The notes under the pieces: model-generated
Database searches by the model: none
Told to the model about the DNA's origin: nothing
The model's input: only the letters and a program-made list of their open reading frames with translations
In this document: positions 23,784-37,658 of the stretch, one piece after another
Layout of the letters: every line of letters starts with the position of its first letter
How positions within the stretch are numbered: position 1 is the first letter of the stretch
Source of the DNA: Aphelocoma coerulescens
Taxonomy: Eukaryota; Chordata; Aves; Passeriformes; Corvidae
NCBI RefSeq assembly: GCF_041296385.1
Contig: NC_091017.1
Location: 11,402,001-11,466,000, forward strand
Reading direction: 5' to 3'
Length of the DNA: 64,000 nt
Translations under genes and position numbers: made by a program

Positions 23784-25765
23784 GAACAGAAAGCGGCTCC
23801 AGGCATGCCTACCAGCTGTAGCTGACAGCTGTAGGGCTGGCTCTGGATACCCACTCCCTGAAATGCTGTGACTTCGCCTATGCAAGAAACAGCTTTCAAG
23901 AGAGCCGCCTGAAGTCCAGAGAGCCCTTCGTGAGCCTTTTTCCTATGGCGCTGTGGAAAGAAACCGTGCACGCTACACCGTGGGTGCGTGCAGCCTGCTC
24001 GAGCAAAAGCGGCAAAGTTCAGTGCCCTCGCTGGGCTTCCCTTTCGTGCAGACAACGTGAGGCGAAGAAGGAAGCCGCAGAGCAGCGGGCTTGCGTGTGC
24101 AGTGCACCGAGTTGCACAAGTCCAGCGAGGGCTCGTTCACGAGCCGAGCCGGCTGAGGGCGTCCTCGCTTCTGCCAAAGGGAACGCGGAGCCGTAGCGCT
24201 TCACCCCCCAGCGTGGAGATAGGCACTTCCCTAGTGGTTCAGCCTTGCAGAGTCCCTGCAGCTAGAGCTCACCCAGGAGCAGGCGTCAAAGCAGAAGGCC
24301 TTCCTAAAGCACCCCTTCTCCAAGCAGCCTCCGGAAAGGGCACATCACACTGCGGCTCTGCGCCTTTCTTCTAAGGCAGACGCCCGGCTATGCTTTCGCG
24401 CTCGCGAAAGCTCCTCCTTGGCAGCCTCCAGCAGCTGCTCTCATGGAGAACGGCCGTAGAAGTCAAAGCCAGTGCTGGGCTGCACCTTCGCCTTCCCCAA
24501 GGAAGAAGCAACAGCAAACACGTCGGTGCACTCTGTATTTCCCTCCTCCGCTGCGTCCTACATGCATTCGCGTTCTCCGAAACTCGGAGACTGAAGGGAA
24601 GGGCAATTGCTTCCCCAGAGAGCTGCAAGGGGACTTAGGCGGCAGCAGCACGGGTAACTGCCGTGGAACTTGCTCCTTTCCCAAGGAGTGAATTCAGCAG
24701 GCAGGAGACTCGGCAGCCACGCTTGTCTTGCAGCCCCGTTACGACGGGCCCCCGAGCCCCGCGCCCCGCGGCTTGGTTCTTCGCCTTTTCGAACACGCCG
24801 TACCTTCGTTCTCCCGGAGGCGGACGGTCGTCTGCTTCTGGCCCGGAACACTGTGCCCGGCAGCGAAGCGCTTTCTGCGGCAAGCTGCAAAGCGCCCGTC
24901 AGATGGCGATGCTGTCTGCCCGCTCCTTCTCGGCTCGAGTGTACCCCGGCGCACGCTGCCGTCTCGCAAGGAGCAAAGAGCTTCGGTAGACGTCTCGCAC
25001 ACAGGAGAAAGGTGCCAGGACGACACCACGTTCTTCCTCACCCCTTCTCGTGGCCCAGATTGTGGTGCTGCCTTCAAAGCCGTGCGCATTGAAAGACTCC
25101 TCCAGCAAGTGCTTCTCCCCTGGCACACTTCGCTCAGCGAGAGCTGCGTGGGCAGCGTGGACTCAGCGAAACCGAAAGGGTGTTCTTGTAGCTCGAGCTT
25201 GTTGGAGAGGATGAAAGTTTGGTGAGAAGGTTTCACAGCTATGCAGGCTTGGCACAAAGATCTCGGAATGTAGAAACGTAGCATGAGGTAGAAATGGGAG
25301 CAAGTTTTGACAGAGAGTAAAAGGTGTTTTGCTGAAACACTGATCACTGAGTAACCGAGAAGGCAAAGGTTGGAGATTGAGTTGGAAGGAGATTTTTTTC
25401 TCACGATTAGGACAACGGTATGTGAGTAGAAACAAGCACCCGTTTTTCACCAAGTAAACAAGTCTCGAGAAGGGCATAAGGAAATAGAAAAACATGTTTT
25501 GACCAAAAAGAGGGCTATCGCAGGCAAACAAGAAATGTCGATGTAGCAAGAAGAAGAAGGATGGGGGGGGTGTCTGAGAATTCTCCGTGGTAAGCTTCAA
25601 TTGGAACTTGCTTACTCTTGCGACTGGAGAAGAATGCCTATAATACGGCAGTGCTAGTAGTCATGATAGGCTACAGGCAAATGTAAAGGTATTGGTGTAT
25701 GGTGCCTATTGCTTGTCGTGTTTTAAGACACTCAGCAAAGAAAACTATCTAACGCTTTGTAAGTT
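23784..25765 (+). repeat. Repeat copy 13 (H type)
   Basis: 1,982 bp. H motif 24520-24524 and no other catalogued variant. Confidence 0.95.
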
Positions 25766-27747
25766 GAACAGAAAGCGGCTCCAGGCATGCCTACCAGCTG
25801 TAGCTGACAGCTGTAGGGCTGGCTCTGGATACCCACTCCCTGAAATGCTGTGACTTCGCCTATGCAAGAAACAGCTTTCAAGAGAGCCGCCTGAAGTCCA
25901 GAGAGCCCTTCGTGAGCCTTTTTCCTATGGCGCTGTGGAAAGAAACCGTGCACGCTACACCGTGGGTGCGTGCAGCCTGCTCGAGCAAAAGCGGCAAAGT
26001 TCAGTGCCCTCGCTGGGCTTCCCTTTCGTGCAGACAACGTGAGGCGAAGAAGGAAGCCGCAGAGCAGCGGGCTTGCGTGTGCAGTGCACCGAGTTGCACA
26101 AGTCCAGCGAGGGCTCGTTCACGAGCCGAGCCGGCTGAGGGCGTCCTCGCTTCTGCCAAAGGGAACGCGGAGCCGTAGCGCTTCACCCCCCAGCGTGGAG
26201 ATAGGCACTTCCCTAGTGGTTCAGCCTTGCAGAGTCCCTGCAGCTAGAGCTCACCCAGGAGCAGGCGTCAAAGCAGAAGGCCTTCCTAAAGCACCCCTTC
26301 TCCAAGCAGCCTCCGGAAAGGGCACATCACACTGCGGCTCTGCGCCTTTCTTCTAAGGCAGACGCCCGGCTATGCTTTCGCGCTCGCGAAAGCTCCTCCT
26401 TGGCAGCCTCCAGCAGCTGCTCTCATGGAGAACGGCCGTAGAAGTCAAAGCCAGTGCTGGGCTGCACCTTCGCCTTCCCCAAGGAAGAAGCAACAGCAAA
26501 CACGTCGGTGCACTCTGTATTTCCCTCCTCCGCTGCGTCCTACATGCATTCGCGTTCTCCGAAACTCGGAGACTGAAGGGAAGGGCAATTGCTTCCCCAG
26601 AGAGCTGCAAGGGGACTTAGGCGGCAGCAGCACGGGTAACTGCCGTGGAACTTGCTCCTTTCCCAAGGAGTGAATTCAGCAGGCAGGAGACTCGGCAGCC
26701 ACGCTTGTCTTGCAGCCCCGTTACGACGGGCCCCCGAGCCCCGCGCCCCGCGGCTTGGTTCTTCGCCTTTTCGAACACGCCGTACCTTCGTTCTCCCGGA
26801 GGCGGACGGTCGTCTGCTTCTGGCCCGGAACACTGTGCCCGGCAGCGAAGCGCTTTCTGCGGCAAGCTGCAAAGCGCCCGTCAGATGGCGATGCTGTCTG
26901 CCCGCTCCTTCTCGGCTCGAGTGTACCCCGGCGCACGCTGCCGTCTCGCAAGGAGCAAAGAGCTTCGGTAGACGTCTCGCACACAGGAGAAAGGTGCCAG
27001 GACGACACCACGTTCTTCCTCACCCCTTCTCGTGGCCCAGATTGTGGTGCTGCCTTCAAAGCCGTGCGCATTGAAAGACTCCTCCAGCAAGTGCTTCTCC
27101 CCTGGCACACTTCGCTCAGCGAGAGCTGCGTGGGCAGCGTGGACTCAGCGAAACCGAAAGGGTGTTCTTGTAGCTCGAGCTTGTTGGAGAGGATGAAAGT
27201 TTGGTGAGAAGGTTTCACAGCTATGCAGGCTTGGCACAAAGATCTCGGAATGTAGAAACGTAGCATGAGGTAGAAATGGGAGCAAGTTTTGACAGAGAGT
27301 AAAAGGTGTTTTGCTGAAACACTGATCACTGAGTAACCGAGAAGGCAAAGGTTGGAGATTGAGTTGGAAGGAGATTTTTTTCTCACGATTAGGACAACGG
27401 TATGTGAGTAGAAACAAGCACCCGTTTTTCACCAAGTAAACAAGTCTCGAGAAGGGCATAAGGAAATAGAAAAACATGTTTTGACCAAAAAGAGGGCTAT
27501 CGCAGGCAAACAAGAAATGTCGATGTAGCAAGAAGAAGAAGGATGGGGGGGGTGTCTGAGAATTCTCCGTGGTAAGCTTCAATTGGAACTTGCTTACTCT
27601 TGCGACTGGAGAAGAATGCCTATAATACGGCAGTGCTAGTAGTCATGATAGGCTACAGGCAAATGTAAAGGTATTGGTGTATGGTGCCTATTGCTTGTCG
27701 TGTTTTAAGACACTCAGCAAAGAAAACTATCTAACGCTTTGTAAGTT
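25766..27747 (+). repeat. Repeat copy 14 (H type)
   Basis: 1,982 bp. H motif 26502-26506 and no other catalogued variant; same haplotype as copy 13. Confidence 0.95.
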
Positions 27748-29729
27748 GAACAGAAAGCGGCTCCAGGCATGCCTACCAGCTGTAGCTGACAGCTGTAGGG
27801 CTGGCTCTGGATACCCACTCCCTGAAATGCTGTGACTTCGCCTATGCAAGAAACAGCTTTCAAGAGAGCCGCCTGAAGTCCAGAGAGCCCTTCGTGAGCC
27901 TTTTTCCTATGGCGCTGTGGAAAGAAACCGTGCACGCTACACCGTGGGTGCGTGCAGCCTGCTCGAGCAAAAGCGGCAAAGTTCAGTGCCCTCGCTGGGC
28001 TTCCCTTTCGTGCAGACAACGTGAGGCGAAGAAGGAAGCCGCAGAGCAGCGGGCTTGCGTGTGCAGTGCACCGAGTTGCACAAGTCCAGCGAGGGCTCGT
28101 TCACGAGCCGAGCCGGCTGAGGCCGTCCTCGCTTCTGCCAAAGGGAACGCGGAGCCGTAGCGCTTCACCCCCCAGCGTGGAGATAGGCACTTCCCTAGTG
28201 GTTCAGCCTTGCAGAGTCCCTGCAGCTAGAGCTCACCCAGGAGCAGGCGTCAAAGCAGAAGGCCTTCCTAAAGCACCCCTTCTCCAAGCAGCCTCCGGAA
28301 AGGGCACATCACACTGCGGCTCTGCGCCTTTCTTCTAAGGCAGACGCCCGGCTATGCTTTCGCGCTCGCGAAAGCTCCTCCTTGGCAGCCTCCAGCAGCT
28401 GCTCTCATGGAGAACGGCCGTAGAAGTCAAAGCCAGTGCTGGGCTGCACCTTCGCCTTCCCCAAGGAAGAAGCAACAGCAAACTCGGAGGTGCACTCTGT
28501 ATTTCCCTCCTCCGCTGCGTCCTACATGCATTCGCGTTCTCCGAAACTCGGAGACTGAAGGGAAGGGCAATTGCTTCCCCAGAGAGCTGCAAGGGGACTT
28601 AGGCGGCAGCAGCACGGGTAACTGCCGTGGAACTTGCTCCTTTCCCAAGGAGTGAATTCAGCAGGCAGGAGACTCGGCAGCCACGCTTGTCTTGCAGCCC
28701 CGTTACGACGGGCCCCCGAGCCCCGCGCCCCGCGGCTTGGTTCTTCGCCTTTTCGAACACGCCGTACCTTCGTTCTCCCGGAGGCGGACGGTCGTCTGCT
28801 TCTGGCCCGGAACACTGTGCCCGGCAGCGAAGCGCTTTCTGCGGCAAGCTGCAAAGCGCCCGTCAGATGGCGATGCTGTCTGCCCGCTCCTTCTCGGCTC
28901 GAGTGTACCCCGGCGCACGCTGCCGTCTCGCAAGGAGCAAAGAGCTTCGGTAGACGTCTCGCACACAGGAGAAAGGTGCCAGGACGACACCACGTTCTTC
29001 CTCACCCCTTCTCGTGGCCCAGATTGTGGTGCTGCCTTCAAAGCCGTGCGCATTGAAAGACTCCTCCAGCAAGTGCTTCTCCCCTGGCACACTTCGCTCA
29101 GCGAGAGCTGCGTGGGCAGCGTGGACTCAGCGAAACCGAAAGGGTGTTCTTGTAGCTCGAGCTTGTTGGAGAGGATGAAAGTTTGGTGAGAAGGTTTCAC
29201 AGCTATGCAGGCTTGGCACAAAGATCTCGGAATGTAGAAACGTAGCATGAGGTAGAAATGGGAGCAAGTTTTGACAGAGAGTAAAAGGTGTTTTGCTGAA
29301 ACACTGATCACTGAGTAACCGAGAAGGCAAAGGTTGGAGATTGAGTTGGAAGGAGATTTTTTTCTCACGATTAGGACAACGGTATGTGAGTAGAAACAAG
29401 CACCCGTTTTTCACCAAGTAAACAAGTCTCGAGAAGGGCATAAGGAAATAGAAAAACATGTTTTGACCAAAAAGAGGGCTATCGCAGGCAAACAAGAAAT
29501 GTCGATGTAGCAAGAAGAAGAAGGATGGGGGGGGTGTCTGAGAATTCTCCGTGGTAAGCTTCAATTGGAACTTGCTTACTCTTGCGACTGGAGAAGAATG
29601 CCTATAATACGGCAGTGCTAGTAGTCATGATAGGCTACAGGCAAATGTAAAGGTATTGGTGTATGGTGCCTATTGCTTGTCGTGTTTTAAGACACTCAGC
29701 AAAGAAAACTATCTAACGCTTTGTAAGTT
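27748..29729 (+). repeat. Repeat copy 15 (L type)
   Basis: 1,982 bp. G376C (28123), as in copy 10. Confidence 0.95.
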
Positions 29730-31711
29730 GAACAGAAAGCGGCTCCAGGCATGCCTACCAGCTGTAGCTGACAGCTGTAGGGCTGGCTCTGGATACCCAC
29801 TCCCTGAAATGCTGTGACTTCGCCTATGCAAGAAACAGCTTTCAAGAGAGCCGCCTGAAGTCCAGAGAGCCCTTCGTGAGCCTTTTTCCTATGGCGCTGT
29901 GGAAAGAAACCGTGCACGCTACACCGTGGGTGCGTGCAGCCTGCTCGAGCAAAAGCGGCAAAGTTCAGTGCCCTCGCTGGGCTTCCCTTTCGTGCAGACA
30001 ACGTGAGGCGAAGAAGGAAGCCGCAGAGCAGCGGGCTTGCGTGTGCAGTGCACCGAGTTGCACAAGTCCAGCGAGGGCTCGTTCACGAGCCGAGCCGGCT
30101 GAGGGCGTCCTCGCTTCTGCCAAAGGGAACGCGGAGCCGTAGCGCTTCACCCCCCAGCGTGGAGATAGGCACTTCCCTAGTGGTTCAGCCTTGCAGAGTC
30201 CCTGCAGCTAGAGCTCACCCAGGAGCAGGCGTCAAAGCAGAAGGCCTTCCTAAAGCACCCCTTCTCCAAGCAGCCTCCGGAAAGGGCACATCACACTGCG
30301 GCTCTGCGCCTTTCTTCTAAGGCAGACGCCCGGCTATGCTTTCGCGCTCGCGAAAGCTCCTCCTTGGCAGCCTCCAGCAGCTGCTCTCATGGAGAACGGC
30401 CGTAGAAGTCAAAGCCAGTGCTGGGCTGCACCTTCGCCTTCCCCAAGGAAGAAGCAACAGCAAACTCGGAGGTGCACTCTGTATTTCCCTCCTCCGCTGC
30501 GTCCTACATGCATTCGCGTTCTCCGAAACTCGGAGACTGAAGGGAAGGGCAATTGCTTCCCCAGAGAGCTGCAAGGGGACTTAGGCGGCAGCAGCACGGG
30601 TAACTGCCGTGGAACTTGCTCCTTTCCCAAGGAGTGAATTCAGCAGGCAGGAGACTCGGCAGCCACGCTTGTCTTGCAGCCCCGTTACGACGGGCCCCCG
30701 AGCCCCGCGCCCCGCGGCTTGGTTCTTCGCCTTTTCGAACACGCCGTACCTTCGTTCTCCCGGAGGCGGACGGTCGTCTGCTTCTGGCCCGGAACACTGT
30801 GCCCGGCAGCGAAGCGCTTTCTGCGGCAAGCTGCAAAGCGCCCGTCAGATGGCGATGCTGTCTGCCCGCTCCTTCTCGGCTCGAGTGTACCCCGGCGCAC
30901 GCTGCCGTCTCGCAAGGAGCAAAGAGCTTCGGTAGACGTCTCGCACACAGGAGAAAGGTGCCAGGACGACACCACGTTCTTCCTCACCCCTTCTCGTGGC
31001 CCAGATTGTGGTGCTGCCTTCAAAGCCGTGCGCATTGAAAGACTCCTCCAGCAAGTGCTTCTCCCCTGGCACACTTCGCTCAGCGAGAGCTGCGTGGGCA
31101 GCGTGGACTCAGCGAAACCGAAAGGGTGTTCTTGTAGCTCGAGCTTGTTGGAGAGGATGAAAGTTTGGTGAGAAGGTTTCACAGCTATGCAGGCTTGGCA
31201 CAAAGATCTCGGAATGTAGAAACGTAGCATGAGGTAGAAATGGGAGCAAGTTTTGACAGAGAGTAAAAGGTGTTTTGCTGAAACACTGATCACTGAGTAA
31301 CCGAGAAGGCAAAGGTTGGAGATTGAGTTGGAAGGAGATTTTTTTCTCACGATTAGGACAACGGTATGTGAGTAGAAACAAGCACCCGTTTTTCACCAAG
31401 TAAACAAGTCTCGAGAAGGGCATAAGGAAATAGAAAAACATGTTTTGACCAAAAAGAGGGCTATCGCAGGCAAACAAGAAATGTCGATGTAGCAAGAAGA
31501 AGAAGGATGGGGGGGGTGTCTGAGAATTCTCCGTGGTAAGCTTCAATTGGAACTTGCTTACTCTTGCGACTGGAGAAGAATGCCTATAATACGGCAGTGC
31601 TAGTAGTCATGATAGGCTACAGGCAAATGTAAAGGTATTGGTGTATGGTGCCTATTGCTTGTCGTGTTTTAAGACACTCAGCAAAGAAAACTATCTAACG
31701 CTTTGTAAGTT
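29730..31711 (+). repeat. Repeat copy 16 (L type, consensus)
   Basis: 1,982 bp. No catalogued variant. Confidence 0.95.
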
Positions 31712-33694
31712 GAACAGAAAGCGGCTCCAGGCATGCCTACCAGCTGTAGCTGACAGCTGTAGGGCTGGCTCTGGATACCCACTCCCTGAAATGCTGTGAC
31801 TTCGCCTATGCAAGAAACAGCTTTCAAGAGAGCCGCCTGAAGTCCAGAGAGCCCTTCGTGAGCCTTTTTCCTATGGCGCTGTGGAAAGAAACCGTGCACG
31901 CTACACCGTGGGTGCGTGCAGCCTGCTCGAGCAAAAGCGGCAAAGTTCAGTGCCCTCGCTGGGCTTCCCTTTCGTGCAGACAACGTGAGGCGAAGAAGGA
32001 AGCCGCAGAGCAGCGGGCTTGCGTGTGCAGTGCACCGAGTTGCACAAGTCCAGCGAGGGCTCGTTCACGAGCCGAGCCGGCTGAGGGCGTCCTCGCTTCT
32101 GCCAAAGGGAACGCGGAGCCGTAGCGCTTCACCCCCCAGCGTGGAGATAGGCACTTCCCTAGTGGTTCAGCCTTGCAGAGTCCCTGCAGCTAGAGCTCAC
32201 CCAGGAGCAGGCGTCAAAGCAGAAGGCCTTCCTAAAGCACCCCTTCTCCAAGCAGCCTCCGGAAAGGGCACATCACACTGCGGCTCTGCGCCTTTCTTCT
32301 AAGGCAGACGCCCGGCTATGCTTTCGCGCTCGCGAAAGCTCCTCCTTGGCAGCCTCCAGCAGCTGCTCTCATGGAGAACGGCCGTAGAAGTCAAAGCCAG
32401 TGCTGGGCTGCACCTTCGCCTTCCCCAAGGAAGAAGCAACAGCAAACTCGGAGGTGCACTCTGTATTTCCCTCCTCCGCTGCGTCCTACATGCATTCGCG
32501 TTCTCCGAAACTCGGAGACTGAAGGGAAGGGCAATTGCTTCCCCAGAGAGCTGCAAGGGGACTTAGGCGGCAGCAGCACGGGTAACTGCCGTGGAACTTG
32601 CTCCTTTCCCAAGGAGTGAATTCAGCAGGCAGGAGACTCGGCAGCCACGCTTGTCTTGCAGCCCCGTTACGACGGGCCCCCGAGCCCCGCGCCCCGCGGC
32701 TTGGTTCTTCGCCTTTTCGAACACGCCGTACCTTCGTTCTCCCGGAGGCGGACGGTCGTCTGCTTCTGGCCCGGAACACTGTGCCCGGCAGCGAAGCGCT
32801 TTCTGCGGCAAGCTGCAAAGCGCCCGTCAGATGGCGATGCTGTCTGCCCGCTCCTTCTCGGCTCGAGTGTACCCCGGCGCACGCTGCCGTCTCGCAAGGA
32901 GCAAAGAGCTTCGGTAGACGTCTCACACACAGGAGAAAGGTGCCAGGACGACACCACGTTCTTCCTCACCCCTTCTCGTGGCCCAGATTGTGGTGCTGCC
33001 TTCAAAGCCGTGCGCATTGAAAGACTCCTCCAGCAAGTGCTTCTCCCCTGGCACGCTTCGCTCAGCGAGAGCTGCGTGGGCAGCGTGGACTCAGCGAAAC
33101 CGAAAGGGTGTTCTTGTAGCTCGAGCTTGTTGGAGAGGATGAAAGTTTGGTGAGAAGGTTTCACAGCTATGCAGGCTTGGCACAAAGATCTCGGAATGTA
33201 GAAACGTAGCATGAGGTAGAAATGGGAGCAAGTTTTGACAGAGAGTAAAAGGTGTTTTGCTGAAACACTGATCACTGAGTAACCGAGAAGGCAAAGGTTG
33301 GAGATTGAGTTGGAAGGAGATTTTTTTCTCACGATTAGGACAACGGTATGTGAGTAGAAACAAGCACCCGTTTTTCACCAAGTAAACAAGTCTCGAGAAG
33401 GGCATAAGGAAATAGAAAAACATGTTTTGACCAAAAAGAGGGCTATCGCAGGCAAACAAGAAATGTCGATGTAGCAAGAAGAAGAAGGATGGGGGGGGGT
33501 GTCTGAGAATTCTCCGTGGTAAGCTTCAATTGGAACTTGCTTACTCTTGCGACTGGAGAAGAATGCCTATAATACGGCAGTGCTAGTAGTCATGATAGGC
33601 TACAGGCAAATGTAAAGGTATTGGTGTATGGTGCCTATTGCTTGTCGTGTTTTAAGACACTCAGCAAAGAAAACTATCTAACGCTTTGTAAGTT
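31712..33694 (+). repeat. Repeat copy 17 (L type, G9)
   Basis: 1,983 bp. G1214A (32925), A1344G (33055), G9 run 33491-33499: the copy-12 haplotype. Confidence 0.95.
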
Positions 33695-35676
33695 GAACAG
33701 AAAGCGGCTCCAGGCATGCCTACCAGCTGTAGCTGACAGCTGTAGGGCTGGCTCTGGATACCCACTCCCTGAAATGCTGTGACTTCGCCTATGCAAGAAA
33801 CAGCTTTCAAGAGAGCCGCCTGAAGTCCAGAGAGCCCTTCGTGAGCCTTTTTCCTATGGCGCTGTGGAAAGAAACCGTGCACGCTACACCGTGGGTGCGT
33901 GCAGCCTGCTCGAGCAAAAGCGGCAAAGTTCAGTGCCCTCGCTGGGCTTCCCTTTCGTGCAGACAACGTGAGGCGAAGAAGGAAGCCGCAGAGCAGCGGG
34001 CTTGCGTGTGCAGTGCACCGAGTTGCACAAGTCCAGCGAGGGCTCGTTCACGAGCCGAGCCGGCTGAGGGCGTCCTCGCTTCTGCCAAAGGGAACGCGGA
34101 GCCGTAGCGCTTCACCCCCCAGCGTGGAGATAGGCACTTCCCTAGTGGTTCAGCCTTGCAGAGTCCCTGCAGCTAGAGCTCACCCAGGAGCAGGCGTCAA
34201 AGCAGAAGGCCTTCCTAAAGCACCCCTTCTCCAAGCAGCCTCCGGAAAGGGCACATCACACTGCGGCTCTGCGCCTTTCTTCTAAGGCAGACGCCCGGCT
34301 ATGCTTTCGCGCTCGCGAAAGCTCCTCCTTGGCAGCCTCCAGCAGCTGCTCTCATGGAGAACGGCCGTAGAAGTCAAAGCCAGTGCTGGGCTGCACCTTC
34401 GCCTTCCCCAAGGAAGAAGCAACAGCAAACACGTCGGTGCACTCTGTATTTCCCTCCTCCGCTGCGTCCTACATGCATTCGCGTTCTCCAAAACTCGGAG
34501 ACTGAAGGGAAGGGCAATTGCTTCCCCAGAGAGCTGCAAGGGGACTTAGGCGGCAGCAGCACGGGTAACTGCCGTGGAACTTGCTCCTTTCCCAAGGAGT
34601 GAATTCAGCAGGCAGGAGACTCGGCAGCCACGCTTGTCTTGCAGCCCCGTTACGACGGGCCCCCGAGCCCCGCGCCCCGCGGCTTGGTTCTTCGCCTTTT
34701 CGAACACGCCGTACCTTCGTTCTCCCGGAGGCGGACGGTCGTCTGCTTCTGGCCCGGAACACTGTGCCCGGCAGCGAAGCGCTTTCTGCGGCAAGCTGCA
34801 AAGCGCCCGTCAGATGGCGATGCTGTCTGCCCGCTCCTTCTCGGCTCGAGTGTACCCCGGCGCACGCTGCCGTCTCGCAAGGAGCAAAGAGCTTCGGTAG
34901 ACGTCTCGCACACAGGAGAAAGGTGCCAGGACGACACCACGTTCTTCCTCACCCCTTCTCGTGGCCCAGATTGTGGTGCTGCCTTCAAAGCCGTGCGCAT
35001 TGAAAGACTCCTCCAGCAAGTGCTTCTCCCCTGGCACACTTCGCTCAGCGAGAGCTGCGTGGGCAGCGTGGACTCAGCGAAACCGAAAGGGTGTTCTTGT
35101 AGCTCGAGCTTGTTGGAGAGGATGAAAGTTTGGTGAGAAGGTTTCACAGCTATGCAGGCTTGGCACAAAGATCTCGGAATGTAGAAACGTAGCATGAGGT
35201 AGAAATGGGAGCAAGTTTTGACAGAGAGTAAAAGGTGTTTTGCTGAAACACTGATCACTGAGTAACCGAGAAGGCAAAGGTTGGAGATTGAGTTGGAAGG
35301 AGATTTTTTTCTCACGATTAGGACAACGGTATGTGAGTAGAAACAAGCACCCGTTTTTCACCAAGTAAACAAGTCTCGAGAAGGGCATAAGGAAATAGAA
35401 AAACATGTTTTGACCAAAAAGAGGGCTATCGCAGGCAAACAAGAAATGTCGATGTAGCAAGAAGAAGAAGGATGGGGGGGGTGTCTGAGAATTCTCCGTG
35501 GTAAGCTTCAATTGGAACTTGCTTACTCTTGCGACTGGAGAAGAATGCCTATAATACGGCAGTGCTAGTAGTCATGATAGGCTACAGGCAAATGTAAAGG
35601 TATTGGTGTATGGTGCCTATTGCTTGTCGTGTTTTAAGACACTCAGCAAAGAAAACTATCTAACGCTTTGTAAGTT
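33695..35676 (+). repeat. Repeat copy 18 (H type)
   Basis: 1,982 bp. H motif 34431-34435; G796A (34490), a CpG transition that breaks the 791-807 hairpin stem. Shared with copy 24. Confidence 0.95.
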
Positions 35677-37658
35677 GAACAGAAAGCGGCTCCAGGCATG
35701 CCTACCAGCTGTAGCTGACAGCTGTAGGGCTGGCTCTGGATACCCACTCCCTGAAATGCTGTGACTTCGCCTATGCAAGAAACAGCTTTCAAGAGAGCCG
35801 CCTGAAGTCCAGAGAGCCCTTCGTGAGCCTTTTTCCTATGGCGCTGTGGAAAGAAACCGTGCACGCTACACCGTGGGTGCGTGCAGCCTGCTCGAGCAAA
35901 AGCGGCAAAGTTCAGTGCCCTCGCTGGGCTTCCCTTTCGTGCAGACAACGTGAGGCGAAGAAGGAAGCCGCAGAGCAGCGGGCTTGCGTGTGCAGTGCAC
36001 CGAGTTGCACAAGTCCAGCGAGGGCTCGTTCACGAGCCGAGCCGGCTGAGGGCATCCTCGCTTCTGCCAAAGGGAACGCGGAGCCGTAGCGCTTCACCCC
36101 CCAGCGTGGAGATAGGCACTTCCCTAGTGGTTCAGCCTTGCAGAGTCCCTGCAGCTAGAGCTCACCCAGGAGCAGGCGTCAAAGCAGAAGGCCTTCCTAA
36201 AGCACCCCTTCTCCAAGCAGCCTCCGGAAAGGGCACATCACACTGCGGCTCTGCGCCTTTCTTCTAAGGCAGACGCCCGGCTATGCTTTCGCGCTCGCGA
36301 AAGCTCCTCCTTGGCAGCCTCCAGCAGCTGCTCTCATGGAGAACGGCCGTAGAAGTCAAAGCCAGTGCTGGGCTGCACCTTCGCCTTCCCCAAGGAAGAA
36401 GCAACAGCAAACTCGGAGGTGCACTCTGTACTTCCCTCCTCCGCTGCGTCCTACATGCATTCGCGTTCTCCGAAACTCGGAGACTGAAGGGAAGGGCAAT
36501 TGCTTCCCCAGAGAGCTGCAAGGGGACTTAGGCGGCAGCAGCACGGGTAACTGCCGTGGAACTTGCTCCTTTCCCAAGGAGTGAATTCAGCAGGCAGGAG
36601 ACTCGGCAGCCACGCTTGTCTTGCAGCCCCGTTACGACGGGCCCCCGAGCCCCGCGCCCCGCGGCTTGGTTCTTCGCCTTTTCGAACACGCCGTACCTTC
36701 GTTCTCCCGGAGGCGGACGGTCGTCTGCTTCTGGCCCGGAACACTGTGCCCGGCAGCGAAGCGCTTTCTGCGGCAAGCTGCAAAGCGCCCGTCAGATGGC
36801 GATGCTGTCTGCCCGCTCCTTCTCGGCTCGAGTGTACCCCGGCGCACGCTGCCGTCTCGCAAGGAGCAAAGAGCTTCGGTAGACGTCTCGCACCCAGGAG
36901 AAAGGTGCCAGGACGACACCACGTTCTTCCTCACCCCTTCTCGTGGCCCAGATTGTGGTGCTGCCTTCAAAGCCGTGCGCATTGAAAGACTCCTCCAGCA
37001 AGTGCTTCTCCCCTGGCACACTTCGCTCAGCGAGAGCTGCGTGGGCAGCGTGGACTCAGCGAAACCGAAAGGGTGTTCTTGTAGCTCGAGCTTGTTGGAG
37101 AGGATGAAAGTTTGGTGAGAAGGTTTCCCAGCTATGCAGGCTTGGCACAAAGATCTCGGAATGTAGAAACGTAGCATGAGGTAGAAATGGGAGCAAGTTT
37201 TGACAGAGAGTAAAAGGTGTTTTGCTGAAACACTGATCACTGAGTAACCGAGAAGGCAAAGGTTGGAGATTGAGTTGGAAGGAGATTTTTTTCTCACGAT
37301 TAGGACAACGGTATGTGAGTAGAAACAAGCACCCGTTTTTCACCAAGTAAACAAGTCTCGAGAAGGGCATAAGGAAATAGAAAAACATGTTTTGACCAAA
37401 AAGAGGGCTATCGCAGGCAAACAAGAAATGTCGATGTAGCAAGAAGAAGAAGGATGGGGGGGGTGTCTGAGAATTCTCCGTGGTAAGCTTCAATTGGAAC
37501 TTGCTTACTCTTGCGACTGGAGAAGAATGCCTATAATACGGCAGTGCTAGTAGTCATGATAGGCTACAGGCAAATGTAAAGGTATTGGTGTATGGTGCCT
37601 ATTGCTTGTCGTGTTTTAAGACACTCAGCAAAGAAAACTATCTAACGCTTTGTAAGTT
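35677..37658 (+). repeat. Repeat copy 19 (L type, dimer member a)
   Basis: 1,982 bp. G378A (36054), T755C (36431), A1218C (36894), A1452C (37128). Copy 21 has the same four states. Confidence 0.95.
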
